The notes beneath the pieces are model-generated. The model was not told the origin of the DNA and did no database searches. It saw only the letters and a list, made by a program, of their open reading frames with translations. From assembly GCF_030345095.1 (NCBI RefSeq), contig NZ_CP128360.1, positions 5,642,001 to 5,706,000 of the forward strand: a stretch of 64,000 nt of DNA, read 5' to 3'. The stretch comes from Solwaraspora sp. WMMA2056 (lineage in GTDB: Bacteria > Actinomycetota > Actinomycetes > Mycobacteriales > Micromonosporaceae). This document shows, in pieces, positions 49,625-59,274 of the stretch. Made by a program: the position numbers and the translations under genes. Position 1 is the first letter of the stretch. The number at the start of each line of letters is the position of its first letter.

Positions 49625-50440
49625 TCACGGCCCGCCAGCGGCGTCGAGCCGGACCAGGTGCTCGGTCAACGCGGGAAACAGCGCCGGCGGCGCGGCCACC
49701 AGCATTTGCGGGCCGGCCGACGCACCGGCCAACCCGCCCACGGTCAGCCCGGCCTCCGCCGCGATCAACCCACCCGCCGCGTGATCCCAGATGTTGAGAC
49801 CCTTTTCGTAGTAGGCGTCGACCCCGCCCTCCGCTGCCGCACACAGGTCCAGCGCCGCCGCCCCGAACCGACGGATGTCGCGGACCTCGGCCAGCAGGCC
49901 GACCAGCACCCGGGCCTGGTGCACCCGCCGGGCGGCGTCGTAGCCGAAGCCGGTGGCCACCAACGCCTGGGACAGCTCGGTCCGCCGGGAGCCGGACAAC
50001 CGCTGGCCCTCGCGGTAGGCCCCGCCGCCGATCGTCGCGGTCCACTCCGCCCCGGTGGCCGCGTTGTGCACCACCCCGGCGACGACCTGCCCCTCCACCT
50101 CGGCGGCGAGCGAGACCGCGTAGTTCGGCAGGCCGTACAGATAGTTCACCGTGCCGTCGATCGGGTCGAGAATCCAGCGCACCCGGGCGGAGCCGGCCAC
50201 CGCGGCGTCGCCGTACTCCTCGCCCAGCACCGCGTCGGCGGGCCGCAGCTCGCGCAACGCCGCCCCGACCTGCCGCTCGACGGCGCGGTCGGCCGCGGTG
50301 ACCACATCCGTCGCGGTGCTCTTGGTCGCCAGCCCGGAGACGCCCTCGCGGCGCATCTCGCGGGCGGTCCGCGCGGCGTGCCGCGCGACCTCGACGGCGA
50401 TCTTGAGTAGATCCTGCGGGTCCGGTGTCGGTTCCGTCAT
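49625..50440 (-). CDS. suhB: Inositol monophosphatase family protein (SuhB-like)
   Basis: 271 residues. Metal and substrate motifs are VLGEEYGD, WILDPIDGTVNYLYG and the C-terminal IWDHAAGGLIAAEAG. The enzyme hydrolyses inositol phosphates or related sugar phosphates with Mg2+. In mycobacteria SuhB helps make inositol for phosphatidylinositol, which fits an actinomycete. GGGGGACC precedes the ATG at 50440. It is divergent from sigA, as in M. tuberculosis. Confidence 0.93.
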   Translation of the reverse strand: MTEPTPDPQDLLKIAVEVARHAARTAREMRREGVSGLATKSTATDVVTAADRAVERQVGAALRELRPADAVLGEEYGDAAVAGSARVRWILDPIDGTVNYLYGLPNYAVSLAAEVEGQVVAGVVHNAATGAEWTATIGGGAYREGQRLSGSRRTELSQALVATGFGYDAARRVHQARVLVGLLAEVRDIRRFGAAALDLCAAAEGGVDAYYEKGLNIWDHAAGGLIAAEAGLTVGGLAGASAGPQMLVAAPPALFPALTEHLVRLDAAGGP

Positions 50441-50793
50441 GGTCCCCCCTCGTTGCCGGTGTCCGTCCCGGTGCGTCCGGTCCTGATGCACAGGCGTCCC
50501 TTCCCGGACCCGCGCATCACCCGGGCGGTCAGCGACAATGACCCGTACGGCAGGGGTAACATCCTGTCAAAGTCCACGTTCGTCCCATGTCGGTGGCCCC
50601 CGACCGGCGGCCGGCTCGCGCGTGGCGGGATGATCCCCACAAACGGCGTTACAATTCACGCCTGCCCTCGTGCCACGGTTCACCGGCCCGGCCGGTGCAC
50701 CGTCGCGGGGGTCACACAATCACAACCGGCACGTCGCTCCGCGCTGCGGTGGCCGGTCCGGCCGTGCTCGTTCATCGCTCCGGAAGGTCATTC
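50441..50793. other. 353-base divergent intergenic region (suhB / sigA)
   Basis: No additional gene is supported; in-frame codons upstream of sigA lack a ribosome site. A possible sigA -10, TACAAT (50650-50655), and a second, TAACAT (50557-50562), are seen without convincing -35 boxes. The region should contain the sigA promoters. Confidence 0.45.
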
Positions 50794-52500
<1,707 letters not shown>

Positions 52501-52585
52501 CCCTGGACACTCCACCGAATGTGTAACCTTCGTCACTTGGCGTCTATCAAGCGCAGGTCATCAGGGCGTTACCCGGCGGTGATCG

Positions 52586-52616
52586 TTGACGTGGCACCCT
52601 TGGTTCACGGCACACT
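52586..52616 (+). promoter_or_regulatory. Weak candidate promoter for the DUF7455 gene
   Basis: TTGACG (52586-52591) and CACACT (52611-52616) are 19 bases apart. The spacing is long, so this is tentative. Confidence 0.25.
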
Positions 52617-52742
52617 GTGCCTACCAGGTGTGAGCCCGGTCCCCCGGGGGCACATCGGGAAGGCGGGGACCCCCGCCGGTGTTGGACGATGGGTGACAGA
52701 CCGAAGAGTGTGTTCATCGGTGACGACCAGAGGAGGAAGGCG

Positions 52743-52973
52743 ATGACCCCGACTCTCACGCCTCCGGAGACGGTGGATGCCCTAGGCGCCGATGAACGGT
52801 GCGACCGGTGCAACGCGGCCGGCAAACTACGGGTGACCCTGGCGGGCGGCAGTGAGCTGGTGTTCTGCGGACACCACGCTAACAAGTACGCCGACGATCT
52901 CGTCAAGATCGCGGTGCAGTTCAAGGCCGACCCCGAGTTCACCTGGCGTGGCGCCGATCTGATGGCCAACTGA
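52743..52973 (+). CDS. DUF7455 family small zinc-binding protein
   Basis: 76 residues. Probable zinc ligands are CDRCNAAGK and CGHHANKYAD. The rest includes LRVTLAGGSELVF and VQFKADPEFTWRGAD. This small family is actinobacterial and regularly sits after the principal sigma gene; function is unknown. AGGAGGAAGG (52731-52740) lies immediately before the ATG. A strong hairpin terminator follows. Confidence 0.88.
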   Translation: MTPTLTPPETVDALGADERCDRCNAAGKLRVTLAGGSELVFCGHHANKYADDLVKIAVQFKADPEFTWRGADLMAN

Positions 52974-52991
52974 CGACGCGTACCACCCGAT

Positions 52992-53035
52992 AGCGACGGC
53001 CGGGACCCCCACCACTGGGGGTCCCGGCCGTCGCT
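52992..53035 (+). terminator. 19-bp perfect hairpin, terminator after the DUF7455 gene
   Basis: Bases 52992-53010 pair perfectly with 53017-53035 around a 6-base loop (ACCACT). It lies 18 bases after the stop codon. Confidence 0.75.
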
Positions 53036-53091
53036 GTGCGCGCTCCCCCCTTTCCCGGTCCCGGCCGTCGCTGTGCGCGCCACCTTTCCCG
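53021..53091 (+). repeat. Imperfect tandem duplication of the terminator's right half
   Basis: A 37-base segment (53021-53057) recurs as a 34-base copy (53058-53091). Both begin GTCCCGGCCGTCGCTGTGCG and end CTTTCCCG. The second copy could pair with the left arm and form an alternative, less stable hairpin. Confidence 0.8.
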
Positions 53092-53117
53092 CTCACACGG
53101 GCTACGAACTGGCTATT

Positions 53118-53178
53118 CAACCGATAGGTTGCGCACGGCTCGGTCAGGCTCTAGGCTCATGCTCAACCGACAGGTTGA
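53118..53178 (+). promoter_or_regulatory. ArsR-type operator pair overlapping the promoter of the ArsR/SRPBCC operon
   Basis: Two related palindromes are seen: CAACCGATAGGTTG (53118-53131) and TCAACCGACAGGTTGA (53163-53178), centres 46 bases apart. A promoter fits exactly between and over them: TTGCGC (53129-53134), 17 bases, TAGGCT (53152-53157). The first operator covers the -35 and the second covers the expected transcription start. Autorepression by the encoded ArsR protein is inferred. Confidence 0.7.
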
Positions 53179-53194
53179 TTAAGAGGTTCCCTTG

Positions 53195-53602
53195 ATGAAC
53201 GACGACCAGCTCTCCCGGGTGTTCGCCGCGTTGGCCGATCCCACCCGCCGCGACATCGTGGCCCGGCTGGCCGATGGTGACGCCACGGTCAACGAGTTGG
53301 CCGCACCGTACGACGTCTCGGTGCAGGCGGTGTCCAAGCACATCAAGGTGCTCCAGGAGGCCGGGCTGGTCAGCCAGGCCCGGGACGCCCAACGGCGCCC
53401 GTGCCACCTGGAGGCGGACGTCCTCGACCTGACGACGCGGTGGATCGAACGGTACCGCCGGCAGGCGGAGCAGCGGTTCCGCCGGCTCGACGCCGTACTG
53501 GCCGGCCTGGACCGGGCCGACCCGGGCACCAGCGGCCCTGCCGACCTGGGCCGGGCCGACCCCGCCGCACCCGAGCAACGGAACCGACAAGGAGCAGCGT
53601 GA
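53195..53602 (+). CDS. ArsR/SmtB-family winged-helix repressor
   Basis: 135 residues. The N-terminal winged helix is SRVFAALADPTRRDIVARLA, TVNELAAPYDVSVQAVSKHI and KVLQEAGLVSQAR. No metal-binding ELCVCDL-type motif is visible, so it belongs with the non-metal SdpR-like subgroup. AGAGGT seven bases upstream supports ATG 53195 over the TTG at 53192. Two palindromes in the promoter are likely its own operators. The SRPBCC gene starts in its stop codon (TGATG). The C-terminal about 35 residues are Asp/Gly/Pro-rich and unconserved. Confidence 0.9.
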   Translation: MNDDQLSRVFAALADPTRRDIVARLADGDATVNELAAPYDVSVQAVSKHIKVLQEAGLVSQARDAQRRPCHLEADVLDLTTRWIERYRRQAEQRFRRLDAVLAGLDRADPGTSGPADLGRADPAAPEQRNRQGAA

Positions 53603-54090
53603 TGACCAGTACCACCCGCGACGAGACCCGCGTCGAAGCCGACCCGAACCTGCCGACGATCCGGATCATCCGCGACTTCGCCGCAAGCCGGGAACGGGTG
53701 TTCCGCGCCTGGATCGACCCGGACCTGGCGATCCGGTGGGTCGGACCGACGAGCGTGCAGATGACCATCGAGCACTGGCAGGGGCACACCAGCGGAAGCT
53801 ACCGCTACACCCACTGGCGCGACGGCGAACGGCTCGCCAGCTTCTACGGCTCGTTCCACGAGGTCCGCCCGGACGAGCGCCTGGTCCAGACGTTCACCTA
53901 CGACGGCGTACCGGACGGGGTCAGTCTGGAGACCGCCACCTTCGAGGACCTGCCCGACGGCGGCACCCGGGTGACCGTACTCGCGGTGGTGGAGAACATG
54001 ATCGCCCGGGACCAGATGCTCGCCAGCGGCATGGAGTACGGCATCCGCGAGGGCTACGCCAAGCTCGACGACCTGCTCTCGGCCGACTGA
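53602..54090 (+). CDS. SRPBCC/AHSA1-type (activator of Hsp90 ATPase-like) domain protein
   Basis: 162 residues of the START/SRPBCC fold: IRIIRDFAASRERVFRAWID, LAIRWVGP, YRYTHWRDGERLASFYGSFH and the C-terminal helix MEYGIREGYAKLDDLL. These proteins bind small hydrophobic ligands and are very often paired with an ArsR-type repressor, as here, with coupled translation. The ligand is unknown. The pair may form a ligand-responsive unit. Confidence 0.88.
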   Translation: MTSTTRDETRVEADPNLPTIRIIRDFAASRERVFRAWIDPDLAIRWVGPTSVQMTIEHWQGHTSGSYRYTHWRDGERLASFYGSFHEVRPDERLVQTFTYDGVPDGVSLETATFEDLPDGGTRVTVLAVVENMIARDQMLASGMEYGIREGYAKLDDLLSAD

Positions 54091-54148
54091 GCCGACCGGA
54101 CACGCGGCCGACCGAGCCGACCGGCACCGCACCGGTGCCTGCACCGGC

Positions 54149-55873
54149 TCAGAGCGTCTGCACCATCGCGATGCGTTCTTCCAGCTGCTCGATGGTGGCC
54201 TGCGCACTCGGGGGACCGCCGCACCGGCGCCGCAACTCGGCATGGATCTTGCCGTGCGGCAGTCCGGTCCGGTGGTGATGCGCGGCGACCAGGGCGTTGA
54301 GCTGGCGGCGCAGGGCGATCCGCCGCTCCCCTGCGGTCGGCGCACGCTCGGGCTGGCGGGCGGCGGGCACCGGTTGCTGCTCGGACCGGGCCCGCCGCGC
54401 GGCGGCGACCTGCTCGGCCTGTCGCCGGTTCAGCAGCACCGCCACCTGGTCCGCGGTGAGCAGGCCCGGCAGCCCGAGGTACTCCTCCTCCTCCGGGGTG
54501 CCGGCCTGCGCTCCGGTGCCGAACGACGCGCCGTCGAAGATCACCTGGTCCAGCTCGGCGGTGGCGGACAACGCCTCGAACCGCTTTTCCAGCTCACCAC
54601 TGGCCTGCTCGTTGCGCTGGGCGCGCTCGAGCAGGTCGTCGTCGAAGCCCTCCCGCTTCTTCGCCGCGCCCAGCACGTGGTCCCGCTCGGCTTCCATCTC
54701 GCTGGCCAGCTCCAGCAGGTGCGGAACGCTGGGCAGGAAGACCGTCGCCGTCTCGCCCGGCCGGCGGGCCCGGACGAACCGGCCGATCGCCTGGGCGAAG
54801 TACAGCGGTGTGGAGGCGCTGGTCGCATAGACGCCGACGGCCAGCCTGGGAATGTCGACCCCTTCGGAGACCATCCGGACCGCGACCATCCACCGCTGCT
54901 CGGAGGCGGCGAACGAGGCGATCCGGGCCGAGGCGCCGACGTCGTCGGAGAGCACCACGGCGGCCTTCTCCCCGGTGACCCGCTCCAACAGCCGCGCGTA
55001 CGAGCGGGCCGCCGCCTGGTCGCTGGCGATGACCAGGCCGCCGGCGTCGGTCATCCCGCCCGAGCGCAGTACGCCGAGTCGGGCGTCGGCCGCGCGCAGC
55101 ACCGCCGGCATCCAGTCGCCGGCCGGGTCGAGTGCGGTCCGCCAGGCCTGCGCGACGAGATCCTGGGTCATCGGTTCGCCGAGCCGGGCGGCCAGTTCGT
55201 CGCCGGCGCTGGTGCGCCACCGGGTCTCCCCCGAGTAGGCCAGGAACAGCACCGGGCGCACCACGCCGTCGCGCAGCGCGTCGGAGTAGCCGTACACGCT
55301 GTCCGCCCGGGACCGGGCCAGCCCGTCGCCGCCGGCCTCGTACCGTACGAACGGGATCGGGTTGTCGTCGGAGCGGAACGGCGTACCGGTGAGCATCAGC
55401 CGTCGGACGGCCGGCTCGAAGGCCGACTTCACTCCGTCGCCCCACGACCGGGAGTCGCCGGCGTGGTGGATCTCGTCGAGGACGACCAGGGTGCGGCGGG
55501 TCATCGTGCGGCGCCGGTGCACCTGGGGTGCCATGCCGACCTGGGCATAGGTCACCACCGCGCCGTGGAAGTCCGCCGACGAGTGCAGGTCGGCGTTGCG
55601 GAACGCGGCGTCGAGCTGGATGCCGACCCGGCCGGCGGCCAGCGCCCACTGGGTCTTCAGGTGCTCGGTCGGGGCGACGACGGTGACCGCCTCGACGGTG
55701 CCGTCGGCGAGCAGTTCGGCGGCGATCCGCAGCGCGAACGTCGTCTTGCCGGCGCCGGGGGTCGCGACCGCGAGGAAGTCCTCGCTGCGTCGGCGCAGGT
55801 ACTCCACCAGTGCCCGACGCTGCCAACCACGGAGCGCCGGGAACGTGTCGACCGTCGGCATGCTGGCCGGCAC
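54149..55873 (-). CDS. DEAD/DEAH-box superfamily 2 helicase (RadD/UvsW-like)
   Basis: 574 residues from GTG 55873. Motif Q/I: RGWQRRALVEYL and ATPGAGKTTFA. Motif II: VVLDEIHHAGD. Motif III: LTGTPFRSD. Motif V: VSEGVDIPRLAVGVYA. Motif VI: QAIGRFVRARRPGE. The order and spacing match SF2 helicases of the RadD/UvsW/XPB-like group, which remodel branched DNA. A long C-terminal helical part (about 400-574) is Ala/Arg-rich. AAAGGG six bases before GTG 55873 is the reason for this start; GTG 55879 and 55915 are alternatives. The gene is convergent with the SRPBCC gene. Confidence 0.88.
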   Translation of the reverse strand: MPASMPTVDTFPALRGWQRRALVEYLRRRSEDFLAVATPGAGKTTFALRIAAELLADGTVEAVTVVAPTEHLKTQWALAAGRVGIQLDAAFRNADLHSSADFHGAVVTYAQVGMAPQVHRRRTMTRRTLVVLDEIHHAGDSRSWGDGVKSAFEPAVRRLMLTGTPFRSDDNPIPFVRYEAGGDGLARSRADSVYGYSDALRDGVVRPVLFLAYSGETRWRTSAGDELAARLGEPMTQDLVAQAWRTALDPAGDWMPAVLRAADARLGVLRSGGMTDAGGLVIASDQAAARSYARLLERVTGEKAAVVLSDDVGASARIASFAASEQRWMVAVRMVSEGVDIPRLAVGVYATSASTPLYFAQAIGRFVRARRPGETATVFLPSVPHLLELASEMEAERDHVLGAAKKREGFDDDLLERAQRNEQASGELEKRFEALSATAELDQVIFDGASFGTGAQAGTPEEEEYLGLPGLLTADQVAVLLNRRQAEQVAAARRARSEQQPVPAARQPERAPTAGERRIALRRQLNALVAAHHHRTGLPHGKIHAELRRRCGGPPSAQATIEQLEERIAMVQTL

Positions 55874-55931
55874 GCGCACCCCTTTCCGCTGTCCGCTTCC
55901 CTCAGCCCACGACAAGCTACCTCAGCCCACG

Positions 55932-55964
55932 AAAAGGCCCTCGCGGCCGCTGGTCGCGAAGGCC
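55932..55964 (-). terminator. Intrinsic terminator after the DUF3039 gene
   Basis: On the minus strand a 10-bp stem with one mismatch (55955-55964 with 55936-55945) is followed by TTTT. It lies 14 bases after the DUF3039 stop. Confidence 0.6.
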
Positions 55965-55978
55965 GATCGGGTGCCGGC

Positions 55979-56197
55979 TCAGCCGGCCATCGACTCGTAG
56001 ATCTCCTTGCACCGGGGGCAGACCGGCGCCCCGGGCTTGGGGCTGCGGGTGACCGGGAAACGTTCGCCGCAGAGTGCGATCACGAAGGTGCCCATCACGG
56101 CACTTTCCGCAATCTTGTCCTTTCGGACGTAATGGAACATCTCCGGACCGGTGTCCGCGTCCTTGACCTCAGGACGCTCCAGAACCTCGGTGCTCAC
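55979..56197 (-). CDS. DUF3039 family protein
   Basis: 72 residues. The core HYVRKDKIAESAVMGTFVIA, LCGERFPVTRSPKPGAPVCP and CKEIYESM is the DUF3039 family, with Cys residues (C-x2-C at the end and one upstream) that could bind zinc. It is common in actinobacteria and of unknown function. The GTG at 56197 is preceded by GGAGGTGGGAG. A hairpin terminator follows, so it seems to be a single-gene unit. Confidence 0.9.
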   Translation of the reverse strand: MSTEVLERPEVKDADTGPEMFHYVRKDKIAESAVMGTFVIALCGERFPVTRSPKPGAPVCPRCKEIYESMAG

Positions 56198-56274
56198 GTC
56201 GTCTCCCACCTCCGGCTGAGAGTCTGGCAGTTCACGGCGTACGGGTCCAACCTCCGGCCCGGTCCACCGCCCCG

Positions 56275-56280
56275 TACCGT
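56275..56280 (+). promoter_or_regulatory. -10-like hexamer TACCGT, leaderless start of psuG
   Basis: TACCGT plus seven bases precedes the ATG at 56288, with no ribosome site. Confidence 0.45.
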
Positions 56281-56287
56281 TGCGATC

Positions 56288-57229
56288 ATGGCAGATTCCG
56301 CAGGCCGCACCGGGCCGTTGCACCACGACATCCAGTACGGCGCCGAGGTGGCCGACGCCCGCCGGGACGGACGGGCCATCGTCGCCCTGGAGAGCACCAT
56401 CATCGCACACGGGCTGCCCCGGCCCGACAACCTGCGGGTGGCCCGGGACATCGAGTCGACGGTACGCGCCACCGGCGCGGTGCCGGCCACCATCGGCATG
56501 CTCGGGGGGCGCCTGGTGGTCGGTCTCGACGACGACCAGCTGACCCACCTGGCCAACTCCGAGACGGTGGCGAAACTCTCCGCCCGGGACCTCGCCCTGG
56601 CCGCGGCGAACGGCGTCGACGGTGCCACCACGGTCGCCGCGACCAGCGCGGTCGCCGCGGTCGCGGGGATCGGCGTCTTCGCCACCGGCGGCCTCGGCGG
56701 CGTGCACCGGGAAGCGGAGCGGACCTTCGACGAATCGGCCGACCTGGTGACGTTGGCCCGCACGCCGATCACCGTGGTCTGCGCCGGGGTCAAGTCGATC
56801 CTGGACGTGGCGGCCACCCTGGAGCGGCTGGAGACGCTCGGTGTCGCGGTGGCCGGCTACCGGTCCCGCGGGTTCCCCGGCTTCTTCGTCACCGACAGCG
56901 GGCACGAGGTGGACTGGTCGCTGGACTCCCCCGAGCAGGTCGCCGAGGCCATCCGGGCCCGCCGCCGGCACGGCGTCGGTGGTGGTGCGCTGGTGGTGGC
57001 GAACCCCCTGCCGACCGAGGAGCAGCTGGACCCGCAACTGCACGACGCGACGCTGGCCGACGGGTTGGCCGCGATGGCGGCGCAGGGTGTCACCGGCAAG
57101 GGCGTCACCCCCTTCCTGCTGGCCCACTTCCACTCCGCGACCGCCGGCGCGAGCCTGGCGGTGAACATCCGGATCATCCTGCGAAACGCCGACCTCGCCG
57201 GCCGTATCGCGGTCGCCGCCGCCGGGTGA
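56288..57229 (+). CDS. psuG: Pseudouridine-5'-phosphate glycosidase
   Basis: 313 residues. PsuG cleaves pseudouridine 5'-phosphate to uracil and ribose 5-phosphate. Family motifs are VALESTIIAHGLPRPDN at the N-terminus, VPATIGMLGGRLVVGL, GATTVAATSAVAAVAGIGVF, ATGGLGGVHREAERTFD, VCAGVKSILDVAATLERLE and VAGYRSRGFPGFF. The PfkB kinase gene starts inside its stop (GTGA), giving the classical psuG-psuK catabolic pair. A much longer in-frame open stretch upstream is antisense to the helicase and is not coding. Confidence 0.95.
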   Translation: MADSAGRTGPLHHDIQYGAEVADARRDGRAIVALESTIIAHGLPRPDNLRVARDIESTVRATGAVPATIGMLGGRLVVGLDDDQLTHLANSETVAKLSARDLALAAANGVDGATTVAATSAVAAVAGIGVFATGGLGGVHREAERTFDESADLVTLARTPITVVCAGVKSILDVAATLERLETLGVAVAGYRSRGFPGFFVTDSGHEVDWSLDSPEQVAEAIRARRRHGVGGGALVVANPLPTEEQLDPQLHDATLADGLAAMAAQGVTGKGVTPFLLAHFHSATAGASLAVNIRIILRNADLAGRIAVAAAG

Positions 57230-58167
57230 ACCCGCCCGCCGCACCGGTGCCGCGCCCCCGACCGGGGCGGATCCTCGTGGTCGGCGACCTGGTCACCGAC
57301 GTGGTGGCGGTGCTCGCCGGGCCGGTGGCCGCCGGCTCGGACACCCCGGCCGCCATCCGGTTCACCGGCGGCGGTCAGGCGGCCAACACGGCGGCGTGGC
57401 TCGCGTGGCACGGCGTACCGGTCACTCTGGTCGCGACGGTGGGTGACGACGACGTGGGCGCGCTGCGCCTGGCCGAACTCGCCGCAGCCGGGGTCGGCCT
57501 GGCGGTACGGCGGTGCCGGTCGACGCCGACCGGCACGGTGATCGTGCTGGCCCACGCCGGCGAACGGTCGATGGTGGCCGACCGGGGTGCCAACCTGTCG
57601 CTGCGGGCGGCCGACGTCGACGCGGCGCTGGCCGGCTTCCCGGACGCGACGCATCTGCACCTGTCGGGCTATCCGCTGCTGCACGCGCAGACCCGGCCGG
57701 CCGCCCGGCACGCGTTGGCCGTTGCCCGGGCGAACGGGCTGTCCACCAGCGTCGACGCGGCGTCGGCGGCGCCGCTGCGCGCGACCGGTCCGGCCCGGTT
57801 CCTGGACTGGCTGCACGGCACCGATCTGCTGCTGGCCAACGCCGACGAGGCCGTCGTGCTCGGCGTGACGCACGGGCCGGTGCCGCGGCGGGCGACCCGG
57901 CATCTGGTGGTGAAACGGGGGGCGGCCGGTGCCAGCTGGCATGATCCGCAGGGCACGGTGACGGCACCGGCCCCGGTGGTGCCGGTGGTCGACCCGACGG
58001 GCGCCGGTGACGCGTTCGCGGCCGGGTTGCTCGCCGCGTGGGTGTCCGGCGCCGCCCCGGCGGACGCTCTGAAGGCCGCCGTACGGGCGGGTGCCGCCGC
58101 TGTAGGTGTCGTCGGTGCCCGGCCGGTCAGCGGCACCGGCACCGGCACCGGCACCGGTGCCGGCTGA
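57226..58167 (+). CDS. psuK: PfkB-family carbohydrate kinase, probable pseudouridine kinase
   Basis: 313 residues. PfkB signature 1 region is FTGGGQAANTAAWLAWHG, and signature 2 is DPTGAGDAFAAGLLAAW with the catalytic Asp. By context (coupled to psuG) it phosphorylates pseudouridine to the psuG substrate; a ribokinase-like or adenosine-kinase-like role is the alternative. The C-terminus ends in a GTGTGTGTG tail encoded by a GGCACC hexamer repeat (about 58132-58159). The stop abuts the DUF3099 gene end with no gap. Confidence 0.9.
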   Translation: MNPPAAPVPRPRPGRILVVGDLVTDVVAVLAGPVAAGSDTPAAIRFTGGGQAANTAAWLAWHGVPVTLVATVGDDDVGALRLAELAAAGVGLAVRRCRSTPTGTVIVLAHAGERSMVADRGANLSLRAADVDAALAGFPDATHLHLSGYPLLHAQTRPAARHALAVARANGLSTSVDAASAAPLRATGPARFLDWLHGTDLLLANADEAVVLGVTHGPVPRRATRHLVVKRGAAGASWHDPQGTVTAPAPVVPVVDPTGAGDAFAAGLLAAWVSGAAPADALKAAVRAGAAAVGVVGARPVSGTGTGTGTGAG

Positions 58168-58524
58168 TCACGGCTCCGCGTCGATGACCGGGCCGGCCGG
58201 TGACGCCACCGGGTTCGCGCCGAGGGCCGTCGGGGTCCGCGCTGGCGGTTGCCGTCGGCGGGCCAGCAGGTGTCTGTCCTTCGGTGGCCGGTCGTTGGCG
58301 AGCAGCACCGCCAGCCAGGGCACCAGGATCATGCCGATCGCGCAGAGCGGCAGCCAGACCCAGAGCAGGGGTGCCTCCAGCGTCACCAGGACCGCGCCGA
58401 CGATCAGGCAGCCGCCACGGACGGACATCATGGCGACGTACCGGCGCTGCCGGCGGCGCAGCTGTTCCGCCGGGCTGGTCTCGGCGTTGGTGATCACGGT
58501 CGGGCGGTCAGCGGTTCGTCTCAC
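58168..58524 (-). CDS. DUF3099 family membrane protein
   Basis: 118 residues. After a short basic N-terminus come RRQRRYVAMMSVRGGCLIVG, typical of DUF3099. Two membrane helices (GCLIVGAVLVTLEAPLLWVW and LPLCAIGMILVPWLAVLLA) and the conserved ANDRPPK follow. The tail is Pro/Ala-rich. Function is unknown. GTG 58524 is chosen because GAGGAGG sits five bases upstream; ATG 58551 would add nine residues. Confidence 0.85.
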   Translation of the reverse strand: MRRTADRPTVITNAETSPAEQLRRRQRRYVAMMSVRGGCLIVGAVLVTLEAPLLWVWLPLCAIGMILVPWLAVLLANDRPPKDRHLLARRRQPPARTPTALGANPVASPAGPVIDAEP

Positions 58525-58618
58525 CGGTTCCTCCTCGTCGCCGTCCCCCATCGTCGCACCTGGTCGGGCCCGTCGGTCGGCCGGCGTCGACAGCTGATCC
58601 GACGTACCACGTGCGTGT

Positions 58619-58624
58619 TACGCT
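58619..58624 (+). promoter_or_regulatory. -10-like hexamer TACGCT, leaderless start at 58631
   Basis: TACGCT plus six bases precedes the GTG of the BrnT-like gene. AGGG before the GTG is too close to act as a ribosome site. Confidence 0.45.
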
Positions 58625-58630
58625 GCGAGG

Positions 58631-58918
58631 GTGGGTAACCGGTTCAGCTTCGCCGACGAGGCCCTCGACAACCTGGCGATCTACGGGGTCACGCCGGGTG
58701 AGGTCTGGGAGGCGTTGCACAGCCGGCACCGGATCATCCGCCACCTCGGTGACGACGTGATGGTCGTCTACGCGGCCCTGCGCACCGGCCGGCGGCTGGC
58801 GGTCCTGCTGGCCGAGTCCCGACACAGCGACAACGACTGGGACGTGCTCTCCGCGCGCGATCTCAGCGACGCCGAGTCGAAACGCTACGACGCGGCGCTG
58901 CACCACCGGCGACGATAG
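58631..58918 (+). CDS. BrnT-like toxin of a type II toxin-antitoxin pair
   Basis: 95 residues. The pattern resembles BrnT ribonucleases: an N-terminal FSFADEALDNLAIYGVTPGE, a central beta-sheet (DDVMVVYAALRTGRRLAVLLAES), and a C-terminal SARDLSDAESKRYDAALHH similar to the BrnT ISARKA...ER.Y end. BrnT toxins are small RNA-cleaving enzymes. The assignment rests on pattern and on the ribbon-helix-helix gene directly downstream (11 bases), the usual toxin-first order of brnTA. A dead or unrelated DUF is possible. Confidence 0.6.
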   Translation: MGNRFSFADEALDNLAIYGVTPGEVWEALHSRHRIIRHLGDDVMVVYAALRTGRRLAVLLAESRHSDNDWDVLSARDLSDAESKRYDAALHHRRR

Positions 58919-58929
58919 GAGTCCGTGTC

Positions 58930-59244
58930 ATGCACCGTGACGACGCGATCAAGCAGTTCCACGACAGCGGCGACCGGATCGCCGAGTTGATCGACGATCA
59001 CCCACCGGCCGAGATAGCCACGCCGGACACCGACGAGCCGATGGTCAGCCGGTCGATCCGGCTGCCGCTGGCCACCTACGACCGGGTCCGCGCCGCCGCC
59101 GAGGCGCGCGGCATCGGCGTCACCACGTTGATGCGCCAGTGGATCGAGGCCGGGCTCGCCGACCTGGACGACTCCGCGACGGTCTCGCTGGCCGACGTAC
59201 GGCGGGCCCTGGCCGCGCTGGCCACCCAGCCCGACGCCGCCTGA
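58930..59244 (+). CDS. Ribbon-helix-helix (BrnA/CopG-like) antitoxin
   Basis: 104 residues. An N-terminal helix (DAIKQFHDSGDRIAELIDDH) precedes the DNA-binding ribbon-helix-helix: VSRSIRLPLATYDRVRAAAEARG and VTTLMRQWIEAGLADL (given in pieces). TAGGAG overlapping the upstream stop gives the ribosome site. As a paired antitoxin it should bind the toxin through its termini and repress the pair's promoter. Confidence 0.7.
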   Translation: MHRDDAIKQFHDSGDRIAELIDDHPPAEIATPDTDEPMVSRSIRLPLATYDRVRAAAEARGIGVTTLMRQWIEAGLADLDDSATVSLADVRRALAALATQPDAA

Positions 59245-59274
59245 CCCGGCTGCCCCACTTCTCGGCGGTCGGGG

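Noticed and set aside
54242-56287. Very long in-frame extension upstream of psuG
   Set aside because: It is antisense to the helicase and DUF3039 genes, has no ribosome site and no recognisable domain. High third-position GC keeps stop codons rare in the opposite frame.
58132-58159. GGCACC hexamer repeat at the psuK end as a functional site
   Set aside because: It simply encodes a Gly-Thr tail and looks like low-complexity expansion.
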